A stretch of DNA of 64,000 nucleotides from Pisolithus tinctorius (Eukaryota; Basidiomycota; Agaricomycetes; Boletales; Pisolithaceae): the NCBI GenBank assembly GCA_024663395.1, contig JANFAH010000003.1, positions 3,534,001 through 3,598,000 on the forward strand. Reading direction: 5' to 3'. Made by a program: the position numbers and the translations under genes. The notes below the pieces were generated by a model. That model was given only the letters and a program-made list of their open reading frames with translations, was not told where the DNA came from and did no database searches. This document shows, piece after piece, positions 1 to 11,288 of the stretch. How positions within the stretch are numbered: the stretch's first letter is position 1; the number at the start of each line of letters is the position of its first letter.

Positions 1-379
1 TCGGAGTATTGTTCCTGAGGGCTAGGCACCAGGCGCTGGTGTGAGTTCGAACCAATGTCAGACATGTGCGTTGCATCCTCGCTCGATCGGGCCACAGATG
101 TTGCTGACGCCCCTGAAGGGAACGCTCTGGGCACATTCACGGGCAAGGGCGTTGGAATCCCCAGGAATCCATTGCTGTCATGTCGTTGTCGGCTGGTGTG
201 AGGCAATGAGGGCGCCGACTCGGTGGTCGACGAATCAAGGCCGCCGTTCGAAGTAGGGTAGATTGTGTCCGAATTCGAGGCCACCGAATATCTATTACTG
301 GACCCAACCAGTAGCAGTCAGAAAGCGGTCCAATCAAAGCAAAATAAAAAATAAAAACGGAAAAATCAATCGAGTAACT
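1..379. other. downstream flank of chitin synthase, no gene seen
   Basis: No conserved reading frame is visible on either strand. The last ~60 bases before the chitin synthase stop are A/T rich and probably belong to that gene's 3' untranslated region on the minus strand. A short TTCGAA stretch near 45-55 resembles the tRN T-loop core but the flanking bases do not pair, so no tRNA is called. Confidence 0.5.
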
Positions 380-3300
380 TTACCTCTTGTCTAGTGCAGA
401 AGAATCGCGAGATTGCATGCCGTTCCTCCACCGTCGCTCGCGCTCAAACTCCGCCCAACGCTTCATGACAATGTGCGACGAATCGAATTCACCCTCTTTA
501 TCAGCATGAGTACCGCCCTTGTCGCCAGATATCTGCCTTAGTCTGTCCCCACGAGAAGTCGTCGAAATGCCAGAAAGCGTAAGCTGGGAGGAAGCCCGTT
601 CCATATGGGGAGAGAGACCAGATACACAAGCATCCAGCCAACGTACGCAACCTTGCGAGACGTGATGACAATGAGGAGACCAGGAAGACCAAGGATAATG
701 GCCAGAAGAATGAGAGGGATGGTCGTGTTCGTGCCACCAGGAATGATGGAAACGATGATCAGGTAGAGCGTGAAACTGATCGCAGCAGGTAAAACCAGTG
801 TACCCATCAACTCCATCCCAACGACAAACTGCATCGAGAAGCAGAAAGTGCCGCACAAGTCACGTACTAGAACGAGCTCAGCAAGATTGTGAATAGTAGA
901 GTTGATCCAACGACGCCTTTGCGACAGGAGTACCTGGAACGTGTCAGGGACTATCGTCTTGCAGACTGCCTGAGGGCAGAACATCGTCTTCCGACGAGGG
1001 AAGGTCTTCAAGAGCAAAGTGGTGAGGTAGCGATCTTCACCCAACAGAAGCAAGTTCTTCTTGTGTAGTGTGTCAACGACGTTCTCTGAGTAGTGTTCCA
1101 CGATATCGGGATTCGCAAGGATTGGAACCCAATAACCGCTGTCGCCCTTCGGCGCCTTAATCCGGTACATGCTGAAGCAACCTGGCAAACATGTTACTCC
1201 TCCGAACATAGCCTCGAACGCCTTAGTCATATGATGCGAGATGTAGTACTCAAAGACTACGAGGCAGGAAGCATCAGTACACGAGCAGTCGGTGCTTCTA
1301 ATGACACTCACCTTGCATCATGGTGACAAAGTTATCTGCCTTGTTGGCGATCTTGGTCTCGCCGCACAACCCCATTATCTCAACATCGACGACCATACAT
1401 GACACCATACGAGTGAGCGAATCAGGGAAGACCTTGGTATCTGCATCCACACAAAGCACCAGCTCGTATCGATCAGGGCTCACACCCGTCACCCTCCAAA
1501 TGCAATTGAAGAATTCATATTCAAATGTAGTCATTCGTTCATCAAACATGACTTTCTGAAGGAAAGCCATGAGGACGATCTGACTGTCACGCTTTGCCGC
1601 GGTTACCGGGTTTAGGGTCATTGGCTTCGAGCGGGTTACCGACTTTGGCGACGACTACCATTGGGACGCGCTGTTGCTTTGACCGTTCGACGGTAGCACT
1701 GTCATAGTGGTAGAAACCTGCGTAGACCTTTGCCATGTTGTGCCTCTTGTGTCCGTCTGCGATAGCAACATACGAATGGGGCTCGACTTCGTTAGGAGGG
1801 ATAATGAAATCCTTCATCATCGACAAACAAATCTCGGGTGTTGTAAGCGTGTTGCCTGCACCCTTGACCATTCCATCAGCGATAACCAAGCAAGAGCTTG
1901 TGGCTATTAGGATAGTCCGTCGTTGCCAGTGAGTCCAAGGTAGTGCGCAAACCTTCAACAGACTCAGAATATGCTGTGACAAGACAGATGGTGTGTGCAA
2001 GCGGGAAATTGAATGGCTCGTAGTCGGGAGGAGGCTGTGGCACAACGTTGACCAATGGGAAGGGGCACGGAGTATCTGTATATCCGGAACGAGAATCTCC
2101 AAATGACACTGTGCTCCTGGACGCGCGATAAGCAGGCGAAGTCAGGAGGGGTTCCCTTTGTCCTCGGACTGGAATGTGACGTGTTCCGCTTATAAGGAGC
2201 GTCTAGCATGCCGTATGCAGTAGTCGGGCGTGGATTGGGGCCCTTAAGAGCGTTCTCTTGTGGAGTGAAGCGAGAAATCGAAGGGAGGAATGCACTTCGC
2301 TTTCCTCCCTTTCCGTGACGGAGTCCGTTCTTGGAGACATTTGGACGATACTCACTTGGCGCAGGACGGTAAATATCGTTTGACCAGTCCTCTATTTCCT
2401 GAGAGCGTTGCATCCGTTGCTCGTAAGTTTCACGTGGGAAGTTCCCGAGTTTCCACGAGAAAAACCAGGAGAAGAGAACAGCCATTCCGAAGCGGATACC
2501 GACGACCCCGATGATGAAGACGAGTGAGATGTAGAGCACAACTTCAGAGGCGACGCAGCCGATGCTATTCGTGTCAATAAAGCCGACAGGTGACAATATC
2601 CTGAAGACATCTCCCAGTTTGCTGTTGAGCAGTGCGCATGAACATCATGGTCAAGTCCTTGCCATTGTAAGTCCCATCGGCACTTTTCATTTCGTCGAAA
2701 AGCGTCGGGTATTGAACTTCCGTTCTGCTTAGCCACTGTAGCAAGTCTAGGTCAAGTACGGTACTGCCCTAATGTTAACAATATTTGGACATGAATTCAT
2801 TTGGTTTACTCACGATTCATAGACTGCGAGGTTGCGATTTGACGCAATGAGGTCGTCCCACGTATAGTAGACTTGCCCTTGGGGTCTCATACCAGCCAAC
2901 CCCTGCCTAGCTTGGCTGGAAATATGGCAGTTGGTGGAGTCGCCATAACCAGTCAGGTTCTGACTGTTGGATTGCGGGTTGAAGACGTTGCAAGGAAAGT
3001 ACCAATCCGGTTGATCATTGCTACCATTGATGGCTGAACCACTGGCCTTTGTGATGAGGCCGAGGCAATTCTGGTTCACTGTTTGAAAGAGGAAACTAGC
3101 ATCGTTGGAAGCCAAGTTCCAGCCCCCGGTAATAAGCGGGTTGGTGGACCCATTGAACGGTCCGACGGCGGGATGTTTGAAATTTGAGAAGTCGTAGTCG
3201 TAACCGTGGATGATCACAGAAGCGTTGCTGATCTGTCCCTGATGGTATCTGTTCGGCGGCGTCCCGCAGACGGCCTCTGTGAACCCGAATGTAATGAATC

Positions 3301-4211
3301 CTACGGCGGCCATCTCCATTAAAATGAGGAAGATCAGTCCCATTTTCTCCCTCCAAGCACGCTGCTGTTCTGGCGTTCGGATCCCTGCAGGCCAAATTCT
3401 ATGATGGTACGAGCAGGGTGGGTTAATGATACTTACCACAGACGCGAAACATGAAACCAGGGATCCAGCAGGTTAAGACGTAGCAGTATATGAACCAGCA
3501 ATTCTTCGGGCCAGGGCCCATGCGATCTAAACAGCTACGCGAAGTGCCGTCTGTAGGATTGAGTGGTGCAGAGGACTGGGCTGAGGGTGGCCGTTTCCGC
3601 CGGAGAGTCGCTCCACGTTTGAAGGCGGCAAGCCCAGTTTCTCGGACATCTTGCTCTCGGCCTAAAAGTGACTTTCCTCGACGAAGTTTTTCTCCTAGGA
3701 TAGTTTCCAGTAGCTGTTTGGGCAAGAAGGAATCAACGAAAGGAGATGTGGTTTTTTTGGCTAATGACTGACTCGAGGGTTGAACGTCTACGCCGCCATC
3801 GTCCTCGCCCTCCAAGCGAGAGGCATGCGTACGATAATGCCATAGGCGATGACCTGGTTCTATCTTTTCTCTATCAGGCCGAACGAGGCTCTTCTTTCTG
3901 CCGACCTTTCCCCCATCTCCGTAGTCCCCACCTTCGGGGTCCTGGGGAGTGGTTGGCAGTTGGTTTTGGTATGCAGAGGGCATCGTTCTCCTGCGCTGCG
4001 AGTCGAGCGACTCCTGCCTGTCCCCAAGCTCCGCGTCTTGAAATGTGATGTACGGCTGGGAACGTGGACTGAGGGGTGTTCGCTGACCATAATCAGCGCT
4101 GGGTGATGAGGAACTTTGGGGGAGCGTCGGTTGGGCGTAACGCTGTTGGTCCGTGTGGGAAGGCGGATGAGGACGATTCAGCCGCGTTGGACGCTGTTGC
4201 TGATAACTCAT
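380..4211 (-). CDS. Class IV chitin synthase (Chs3-like), interrupted by apparent one-base frameshifts
   Basis: Family-2 glycosyltransferase of the plasma membrane that polymerises UDP-GlcNAc into chitin. Exons run about 4211-3438, 3384-2814, 2763-1312 and 1256-380, giving ~1,220 residues, normal for class IV. The N-terminus is a Ser/Pro/Gln-rich cytosolic region, followed by membrane segments around [16 protein letters not shown] and [15 protein letters not shown]. The catalytic part has [29 protein letters not shown] and the signature QRRRWIN, then a C-terminal membrane bundle. Start chosen at MSYQQQ. The conserved protein is continuous only if one extra base is ignored at about 2588, 2184, 1886, 1594, 596 and 538; several fall in homopolymers. 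I infer assembly errors rather than decay because the residues themselves are well kept. Class IV assignment is from the VFEYYISHH and [10 protein letters not shown] context. Confidence 0.93.
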
Positions 4212-7055
4212 GATGGTGTGTGGATGGACAGACAGACAGATGAGGCTGGCTAGTGCCGGTGAGGTCCAGAGCCACCAGCTAAGACCAAACTATCCAGACT
4301 ATCTACCAGTGAGAATGGCACGGAGACAAAATAAAAAAGAGTGGCAGTGGACACGGTGGAACGGAAAGGCAGCGGATGCCAGGCGGGGCGCTGGCTGCGG
4401 CAAAACTTTGAGAGTGTTGGCGGTCGACGACCCGGGTTTGGTCACCTCTCACGCTTGCCTGCCACTCAACACTAATGGTACTACAAACTTTACTTCAGTC
4501 GAGTCTTGACAATGTATGTAGACCGACTCGTTCAGAACACTTTCGAAACCAGAACATGCCCCTGCAGGATTCAGCCATGCGGCCAGTTGACAATCGACAC
4601 GCTGTCGTGCACGCCGTCTACTTTCCTCATGGCGTATCTCATCTCACGTGTGTTATGCCGCTGCTTAATTGAATCATGAGCTCATCCGATTACTCCTCAC
4701 GGAGAACCAACACACGGGAAGCAGTGAGGGCACCTCGCTGGTCCAATGCTGATGTGGTGGTAATTATTGTATGTACGGCTGCAACTCGTCTCTCTCACTT
4801 ATCCACAGTCGTTTCTCCCAGCATCAGTCCGCCCGTTACAGGGACCTCCGTATCATGAGGGGTTATATGACTCGTTTGAGAGAACACGCCGAACAACTCC
4901 TCGGTCATGACCGGGTAGATACACGAACAACATTCTAGCCCATCAACGCCCTCGATCATGGGATAATTCACTCCGCTTTCATGTATATCTGAAGACTAAA
5001 CGAAACATAATTGCCTGTTCGTTCCCCCATCAATTCCGAGGAAAAGCGATGCGGATAACACCGATGCACCTTCACAATGTGGCAGAATTCCAAATATGTC
5101 ATCCTTTCCAAGCATTGCCCGAAGCCAGGGACATCTCCATAACTTATTGTTTCGACAGGAAAAGCGAGTTCGAGTGCTGTACTGAACTTCTCCACCCAAT
5201 CTATACCATGGGGGGATTTCGGAAACGTTATATGGCGTCACTATTCTTGAAAAGCAGTAACTACACATGTTCCCATGGCAAGACACGCGCATGCCACGCG
5301 TGTCCGGGCACCATCTCACACTCTTCTCCTTCATATTAGAAGCCTTTGACGTCAAATGGTTCCATCCCCAGGGGGGAACCTGTTTGAAGATAGCCATAAG
5401 GGTGGTGATAGGATGATGCATCGGTTTACGTCACCGGTCACTCATCAGCGTTCAACATTCAAATACTCAACGTTCAAATGTTCAACCTTCTTAGTTGCCC
5501 GCGCGTGCCATCCATGTTTGGCGCACGGTCCGATAATAATGACAGGACCTGACACAGGTTCCGAACACAGGACTGGCCGCGGAGAACTCTCATGTTTTGA
5601 CATGGCGGTACATCTCGATACATATCAACTGTCTCATTGCAATCGTGATTGGTTCATATCACTACTACGTTCATGAATGCGATAGCCTTGATACGGGCGC
5701 CAGCCATAAATCATCTCGCCTTTACATTTTTCCAGCCAGCCCCCGCAGTTTGTTCAGTTCATGTATCATTGGCCGGAGATCGCAATCAGGTGAGCAGAAG
5801 TGCAGTGCATATCTGGAATGAATCCAACACAAACCGATGATCCCGATTGGTCAAGTTAACTCTGTGCATACCCCTGTCCACTTCGGAACGTCAGATACAG
5901 CACGCTCGAGAGGATGCATTTAGGGTGTTTATTTTGACTGCCAGTGTCGAGGGCATGACTAGAAAAGGGAGTTCAATACCTCTCATTGTCTCGACCACCC
6001 GTTCGATAAGTACTTCATGGCTAGCTACTCATCAAACATGAGGAAGCTCAAGGTGCACGCTACAGAAATCTACCCCGCCTCTTAAATTTCATACCGCAGG
6101 ACGTAGAACATGCGTTTGTAGTCATAAACTTCACCACGAGTCGTATATCTCATCTACGAAGAATCGAAGATCTCATCTGTGCTGCAAGCGGTTTACATTT
6201 CGACATGCCGCGGCATTAGCTATTAGCGAGAGGTTGGTATCACAGAGCATGGCCAGTCGCGCTCAAAGTATCAGGGCTCCCGTCGGCCACTTGTCAGGTA
6301 GATGTGAAATTAAGAGTGTGGCATCATATCTCGAGACTGACCAGGACACACCATCCTCCGTCACGAGCAATGAGGCAAAGAGCACTTGCATCATCCAAAC
6401 ATCGGAGGAAGCTAATTGACCGGATGCAAGGTCCGCCGGATCGCCGTCATACACTTGGTCACCAAGAAAGGATAAGTAAGTTATCGCCAACGTGACCTCC
6501 TTGACTAACGTGGAAAGGCCGTCGTGTTCAGAGTTGCTGACGGTCTTCAGCATGCTGTGGAGTGTTGGCGAAACGCTAAGAAGGACTTATCAATGGAAGT
6601 CAGTGCAGTGGTCATCGAAGTGGCGAGATGTGAAACAGGTCGCCGGCGGCCAGTTGAAAATTGTCCTGAATAGATATGACATCCATCTACGACTTGGAAA
6701 CGAACTCAGCGATACTGGCCACGCGACGGTCATTATGCTCCCTGCATTGTCAATGATTGTCGCCTTGCCTCTTGCTGCTTAAGTCGGAATCTTGGTGGGC
6801 CAAGTGTCTGCGGCGTGAAAAGAGACCGAGATTTCATCAGGATATCGGTCCAAGTAATCGATGCATCAAGGAATTGTCTGCACCGTCCCGCAGACGCCGG
6901 AAGTGAAAGAAATGAAAGCACGCACATTCCGCCTGGCCGGTAGCCTTAATGTCGACGAATACCTTCCTCTTTGAACGACGATCTACCGTTGAGAGTGGAG
7001 CGGATAAGCAAGCCACACAACCATGGTGGTCGAGCCATCTCTCTGGGAGGTCAGG
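4212..7055. other. gene-free stretch upstream of the thioredoxin cluster
   Basis: About 2.8 kb with only short, uninformative reading frames on both strands. It contains the presumed 5' region of the chitin synthase and, further right, the upstream region of the first thioredoxin gene. A short array of imperfect TTCAA-type repeats lies at about 5449-5492. A 96-codon open stretch on the minus strand at 6263-6553 has no recognisable domain and I do not call it a gene. Confidence 0.4.
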
Positions 7056-7062
7056 TATAAAA
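7056..7062 (+). promoter_or_regulatory. TATA box of the first thioredoxin gene
   Basis: A perfect TATAAAA lies 65-71 bases upstream of the ATG at 7127, a spacing normal for fungal TATA promoters with a short leader. No other candidate lies closer. Confidence 0.55.
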
Positions 7063-7126
7063 CATCGTGTGGTGGAATAACAGTCAGTAAGACAACTCCT
7101 GCCACCAACTGCCCACTTCGCAGACC

Positions 7127-7525
7127 ATGCCTGTCACCTTCCTCACTTCCCTCGCTCACTTCGAGTCCGTGGTAAGTGGATCGTACGGCTTTCTATGACG
7201 CCATAGGCGTTGACGTCGCCGGAACCAGATTAACGGTAACAGACCCGTTATTGTCGAGTTCTGGGCCGAATGGTGTGGGGTGTGTCGATCCATGTCACCA
7301 CTCTTCGAGCAACTGGCAGCACAAAACCCAGCGGCGCAGTTTTACCGCCTGGATATCGAAGACGTAAGAGATGTTGCCCTGGCCCTGGGTGTCCGAAACG
7401 TAGGTTGCAGTCTAGATCTGATGACCTTTCGGCTCAATCACATTCCACAGCTGCCAGCCTTTAAGGTATTCAAAAAGGGTGTCCAGGTGGGCGACCTTAT
7501 TGTGCTGATCATTCACAACTCGTAG
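7127..7525 (+). CDS. Thioredoxin with variant active site WCGVC
   Basis: Small cytosolic disulfide reductase fold. Three exons: 7127-7171, 7229-7399 and 7451-7525. Spliced, it begins MPVTFLTSLAHFESV, then INGNRPVIVEFWAEWCGVC, and ends with LPAFKVFKKG, carrying the cis-proline opposite the active site. The protein is ~97 residues, slightly short for a ~105-residue thioredoxin, so a further 3' exon is possible. The usual WCGPC has valine in place of proline; in known thioredoxins changes at this position alter redox potential, so a shifted redox role is an inference. The two introns sit at the same places (before IN, before the cis-Pro) as in the genes at 9985-10431 and 16552-17114, marking them as paralogues. 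Confidence 0.8.
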
Positions 7526-8420
7526 TAAGTTATGTCCGAGTGCATATTCGGAAATGTGCTCACGCTGATTTCACCGTTTTTAGCGGTTGGTTAAGAATAT
7601 GTAATCGATGTCTTAGAATCGGGGCTCGCGGCCAGCGGTATAGTTTCCTATGGGTGTTATGGTTATTCGTTCGGTTGTGCACGAATCTTCTGGTTGTACA
7701 TGATGCATTACTTACAAATACAATTTCTTGCCTAAAGGCTCAGGATCCCAAAACGGGGGTTATTGATGTGACATCAGTGCCTTCTCGGAACTTCAGCACC
7801 CCCACAAAGATGTTTGGGGAAATTTCTAAACTCGAAGAGTGGGGCGAGACGTGCTTCGAGGAAGCCCACTTTGTCAACGCGTGACATGCCACAATACATT
7901 TCATTCGATCTGAGGCTGCGTGGCACGATTTGAGATTCAGGTAGACCAGACGCATCAGACCAGCACTGAGCACAGCTGTTACTAAGTCAGACACTTACCA
8001 GCATGTCATTTACAAATGAGAAACCCTCGGGATAGGTGTTAGCCTAGAATAGTTGCCTGCTTCCATTTGATATAATAAATCACCAACCTGCATGGCTTTC
8101 CTGAACGCAGAAAGTGTGGATCATGGTAGATAGCAATGCAGCCAACAGTAGGGTGTCTGCAGCCGAGGCTTATACCTCTACTGTCGCCACATCAAGGGAC
8201 GCAAGCTCCGGCGCATGATATCTGGAGTGCACTAAGTATGTAATTGCAAGTATTAGGGCACGACGCTGATGTTTTGCCGTTAGAAAGGCACGGAAGTATT
8301 TGTCCGGCACAAACAAGGTTGTGGGCGGTCGCCTCGAGGTTTCGGTGAGACAATACTTGTGTTGTTGCTCACTCCCAGCAGGAGATTCGTCGTCTTCGCT
8401 TTCTCCCATTTGTTTCCAAT
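7526..8420. other. spacer between thioredoxin and Whi2-like gene
   Basis: The plus strand is open for about 115 codons at 7540-7884, ending in a run with ordinary codon look (around FSTPTKMFGEISKLEEWGE), preceded by an AG that could be a splice acceptor. I cannot assign it to a family or attach it to the thioredoxin gene. The remainder shows nothing. Confidence 0.35.
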
Positions 8421-9603
8421 ATGGCGGCGGCCTCGATGTCATCTTCGCCAATAACCCAGGTGTCACAACACCAAGTACCGATCCAATCGAACTTGCAGCC
8501 ACAGCTGCTCACCAGGCTGCTCCTCGACCTGCGCGGGAAGCGCTTCTCGGTGGACAGAGAGACAATCATGAATCTACCAGAATCTGTCCTGCTGTGCCTC
8601 TTCCCAAATGGTCTTGTACTTAGTCGACAGAGTTCGGCTTTCTCTGACGGCGGAGAAAACGAGGAGGACGAAGAAGTGTATGGGGTCGACGTAAGCCCCA
8701 TTCAATCTGCGATGCGTAGCGAGCCCTTAACCCACCCCGTGGAGTAGTTCGACCCCGATTGTTTCTCATATGTTCTGGAATTCTTTCGGAGTGCCTCAGA
8801 GACGTTCTATGGAACTGCCACAAACCCTGGCTTGTTTGCTGCTCAGCAACATTTGCTCGACGGTTCACCATCAGACTTTGGCCCCGCGGCCTCTCAGAAT
8901 CCACTTCTAACGAAGCAAGCTATTATAGTTCTTCGCGAGGAACTTGAATATTTTGCCATTCCCCCAACGGATGGCCAGGCATTGACAGACGATAATGGTA
9001 TTGCCAACCAGGCATTATTAGAAATCAAGCGCCGATGCGGGCAGCATATAATCGAGAAGCGCAACATATTTACCGCCTTGCAGCGCAACGTTCACAAGGA
9101 AAATAATGTCGCCGAGCAACATCTGATTGACATGTTGTGCATGAGGTGACTAACTTTCACCTTTGCGGAGATGACAGAATTCTCTGACGTTCGTACAAGT
9201 GGATTCAATCGGGATGACGAATGGGGATACCGCGCCTGTAGAACCTTCACGATGCTGCATATCGTCCATAGCTCTAGTTCTCCTCAAGACGGTATCATGC
9301 ACCACCCACCAGGACCAAATGGTGAAAGGCCAGTGACTATTGATTACAACCAGATGGCGACCTGCCAGAAACTACTGCTATTCTGGAGAAAACCTGCTGT
9401 AAGCTGCTGGCCCCTTCACAATACTAGGTGACTGATCTAGTCTGTAGCGTAAATGCTGGTGGGACGGCATGGAAGTTGACATCTCCCAGTCTGAGGAGTC
9501 CTCTCAGATAATAAAACTATGGGCGAGGAGGGTTTGGACTCTGGAGCTCAGTCTGGTTGGTGTCTATATGTCTCCAAATGCGAGTTACTCATTGCCGTTG
9601 TAG
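8421..9603 (+). CDS. Whi2-like BTB/POZ domain protein
   Basis: Fungal Whi2-type BTB proteins act in nutrient and stress signalling with Psr-type phosphatases. Seen here: an N-terminal Gln/Ser-rich stretch, then a BTB start (DLRGKRFSVDRETIMNLPES, LCLFPNGLVL), an acidic EEDEEVYGVD loop, and after an intron at 8691-8747 FDPDCFSYVLEFFRSASETFYG. Later exons give NGIANQALLEIKRRCGQ, HHPPGPNGERPVTIDYNQM, KCWWDG and VWTLELSLV. Introns also fit at about 9149-9200 and 9403-9448. Between about 9237 and 9289 the conserved reading (EPSRCCISSIALVLLKT) lies in another frame, entered by +1 and left by -1, so the frame as deposited differs for ~18 residues. Start ATG at 8421. Function is from family resemblance only. 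Confidence 0.8.
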
Positions 9604-9984
9604 GTTTGATTGTAGCTTCATGTCATTTCACGACGTTACGATGTACCCATTCATGTTGTTCGCACACTTGCCTATCCTGAAAACCGTTGCCTAATTATTT
9701 ATTGGGGGTTGGTTCATAATGCATAGGGATGGCCCCAGGAACAACAGACATGTTCTAACTTTACTCCATGATGACATCACCATTGGGCCTGTCCATCTCT
9801 ACACTCGTTCCAAATGACGAGTACAAACTTCAGATTCTTTCTGGACTGGGGTTTCCTACGGATATTGTTTATCTTACATACACAAGCTAATTAAGTGACG
9901 AGCAGTCAAGAGCTCTACGACCACAGACCCAAAGCAAAACTATGCAACTAAAGAGGAAGCAGTTGTCCACGGCGGCCTGCACAA
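9604..9984. other. convergent spacer
   Basis: Separates the 3' ends of the Whi2-like gene (+) and the canonical thioredoxin (-). A/T-rich, no reading frame or repeat of note; presumably two 3' untranslated regions. Confidence 0.4.
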
Positions 9985-10431
9985 CTAGTTAGCTAGGACC
10001 ACCAGCCAAAGACCTATGGATACGAACACGCAGTGCGCTGGGGTTAGCCCGACAAGTTCCTCAATTTTGTTTCCTTTGCAGAAGATAAAGAACGCTGGAA
10101 TCTGAAGAATACAGGGGTCTTAGCATCTTAATACAGATCACTAACGGTGCAATACGCTGACCGATCGGATTTGAAGTTCGTTGCTGATGTCTTCTTGTTC
10201 GTCAATATTGAGCTTGTAGAATTTCACTTGCGTAAATTCATCCGACAACTTTGCAAATATAGGGGCAATGGTTCTGCATGGCCCACACCAATCCGCATAG
10301 CAATCGATGACGACAGGTACATCGCCGTTGATCTGGCGAGGTATAAGTTAGCCAGACATTCCATTGCAATGAGCGGCATTTTGACATACAAGTTTTTGGA
10401 ACTGCTCCATTGATTCGATTTTCTCAACCAT
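9985..10431 (-). CDS. Thioredoxin, canonical WCGPC
   Basis: Disulfide reductase of the cytosol. On the minus strand the ATG is at 10431 (MVEKIESMEQFQKL), followed by an intron whose GTATGT donor lies directly after, then INGDVPVVIDCYADWCGPC with the standard active site, KFYKLNIDEQEDIS, a second intron after the codons for IRS, and IPAFFIFCKGNKIEELVG with the cis-proline. The reading then runs to a stop at 9985; the last ~20 residues do not look like the family and may hide a third intron. Intron positions match the neighbouring paralogues exactly. This is the only member of the local cluster with a fully standard active site, hence the likeliest functional general thioredoxin. Confidence 0.85.
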
Positions 10432-10569
10432 AGTTATGCGTTATTTCGATTGATGGGTCGTTTAAGAAGAGAACGATTGCGGAACGGTAACTGATAACGC
10501 ACAGGATTAGGATGAGTGAATTATACCCTTATCTCAACCCATGACGCGATCAGGATCACGTGATAGGCT

Positions 10570-10800
10570 TATTCACAATGCCAGCACTACTGACAAAACC
10601 AGGCAGGAGGTGCATAGCGTTGACGGGAATACTTGGAACACTGCCGGTACCCGCAAATGTAATGGATTTGTGAGCGGCAAGAAAACTTCAACTTCTGGTA
10701 CACTCTTCCCTCTTCGCGAAGTGGCCGAAATGTTGCGACTAGAGTTATAGGGGGTCCATTGATCATCATTTTCGAAGTTGAAACATGTAGAGGATATGGA
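10570..10800 (-). pseudogene. possible thioredoxin relic
   Basis: On the minus strand a TATA-like ATATAAAG (about 10814-10821) is followed by a reading MMINGPPITLVATF, which resembles the INGxxPVxVxF start of thioredoxin exon 2, and in another frame a little later LHLRVPAVFQVF, which resembles the strand around the cis-proline. No CxxC is present and the two pieces are out of frame. I read this as a degraded fourth copy of the local thioredoxin family, but the similarity is short and could be chance. Confidence 0.3.
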
Positions 10801-10829
10801 AGTTCTCAAGCGGTAGCTTTATATCCCGA

Positions 10830-11288
10830 TGATCCCTAGTTGCGTCTTGATCCGTACACATGTCGCAAGAGATGATGACCAACTCGTAGCACGTCGGAGC
10901 ACTTGCGAATGCGGATTGTTTGGTTTACATGTGAAGATAATAGTAAGCTACCTAGAGCGTCTTTCCGCAATAATACTCAGTGCGCAAACATGCAAAATGT
11001 ATGTCAAGTTGTAATAATAGAAGGTGCAGAAGGATCCCCAAGAGCTGTCGATAATATCGGACAGCCTCAGAAAGAAAGAAAGAATGCAAGATTACCAAGG
11101 AAATTGCTAATGAATGTCTGATGCGGACTCGGGCCCAGAAGGAAAACGAACGTTCGAATTCATAGAGATAAAAGGGAACGAACCGGCTGCCGCAGAAAAC
11201 GAAAAACGAAAGGTTCACCGCTCAAAAAATCGTTACTGTATACCTCTTGACCATGGAAAACAGTTGTTTATAAACGAAGTGAGGCAGG
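10830..11288. other. spacer, nothing called
   Basis: No convincing reading frame. It contains the 3' end region of the minus-strand Ser-rich gene and otherwise unstructured sequence. Confidence 0.35.

Noticed and set aside
1..60. GAGTTCGAACC near the window start, resembling a tRNA T-loop
   Set aside because: Flanking bases cannot form the T stem and there is no A box upstream within the window.
6263..6553. 96-codon minus-strand open stretch
   Set aside because: No domain, no splice sites and no similarity I recognise; length is within chance for this base composition.
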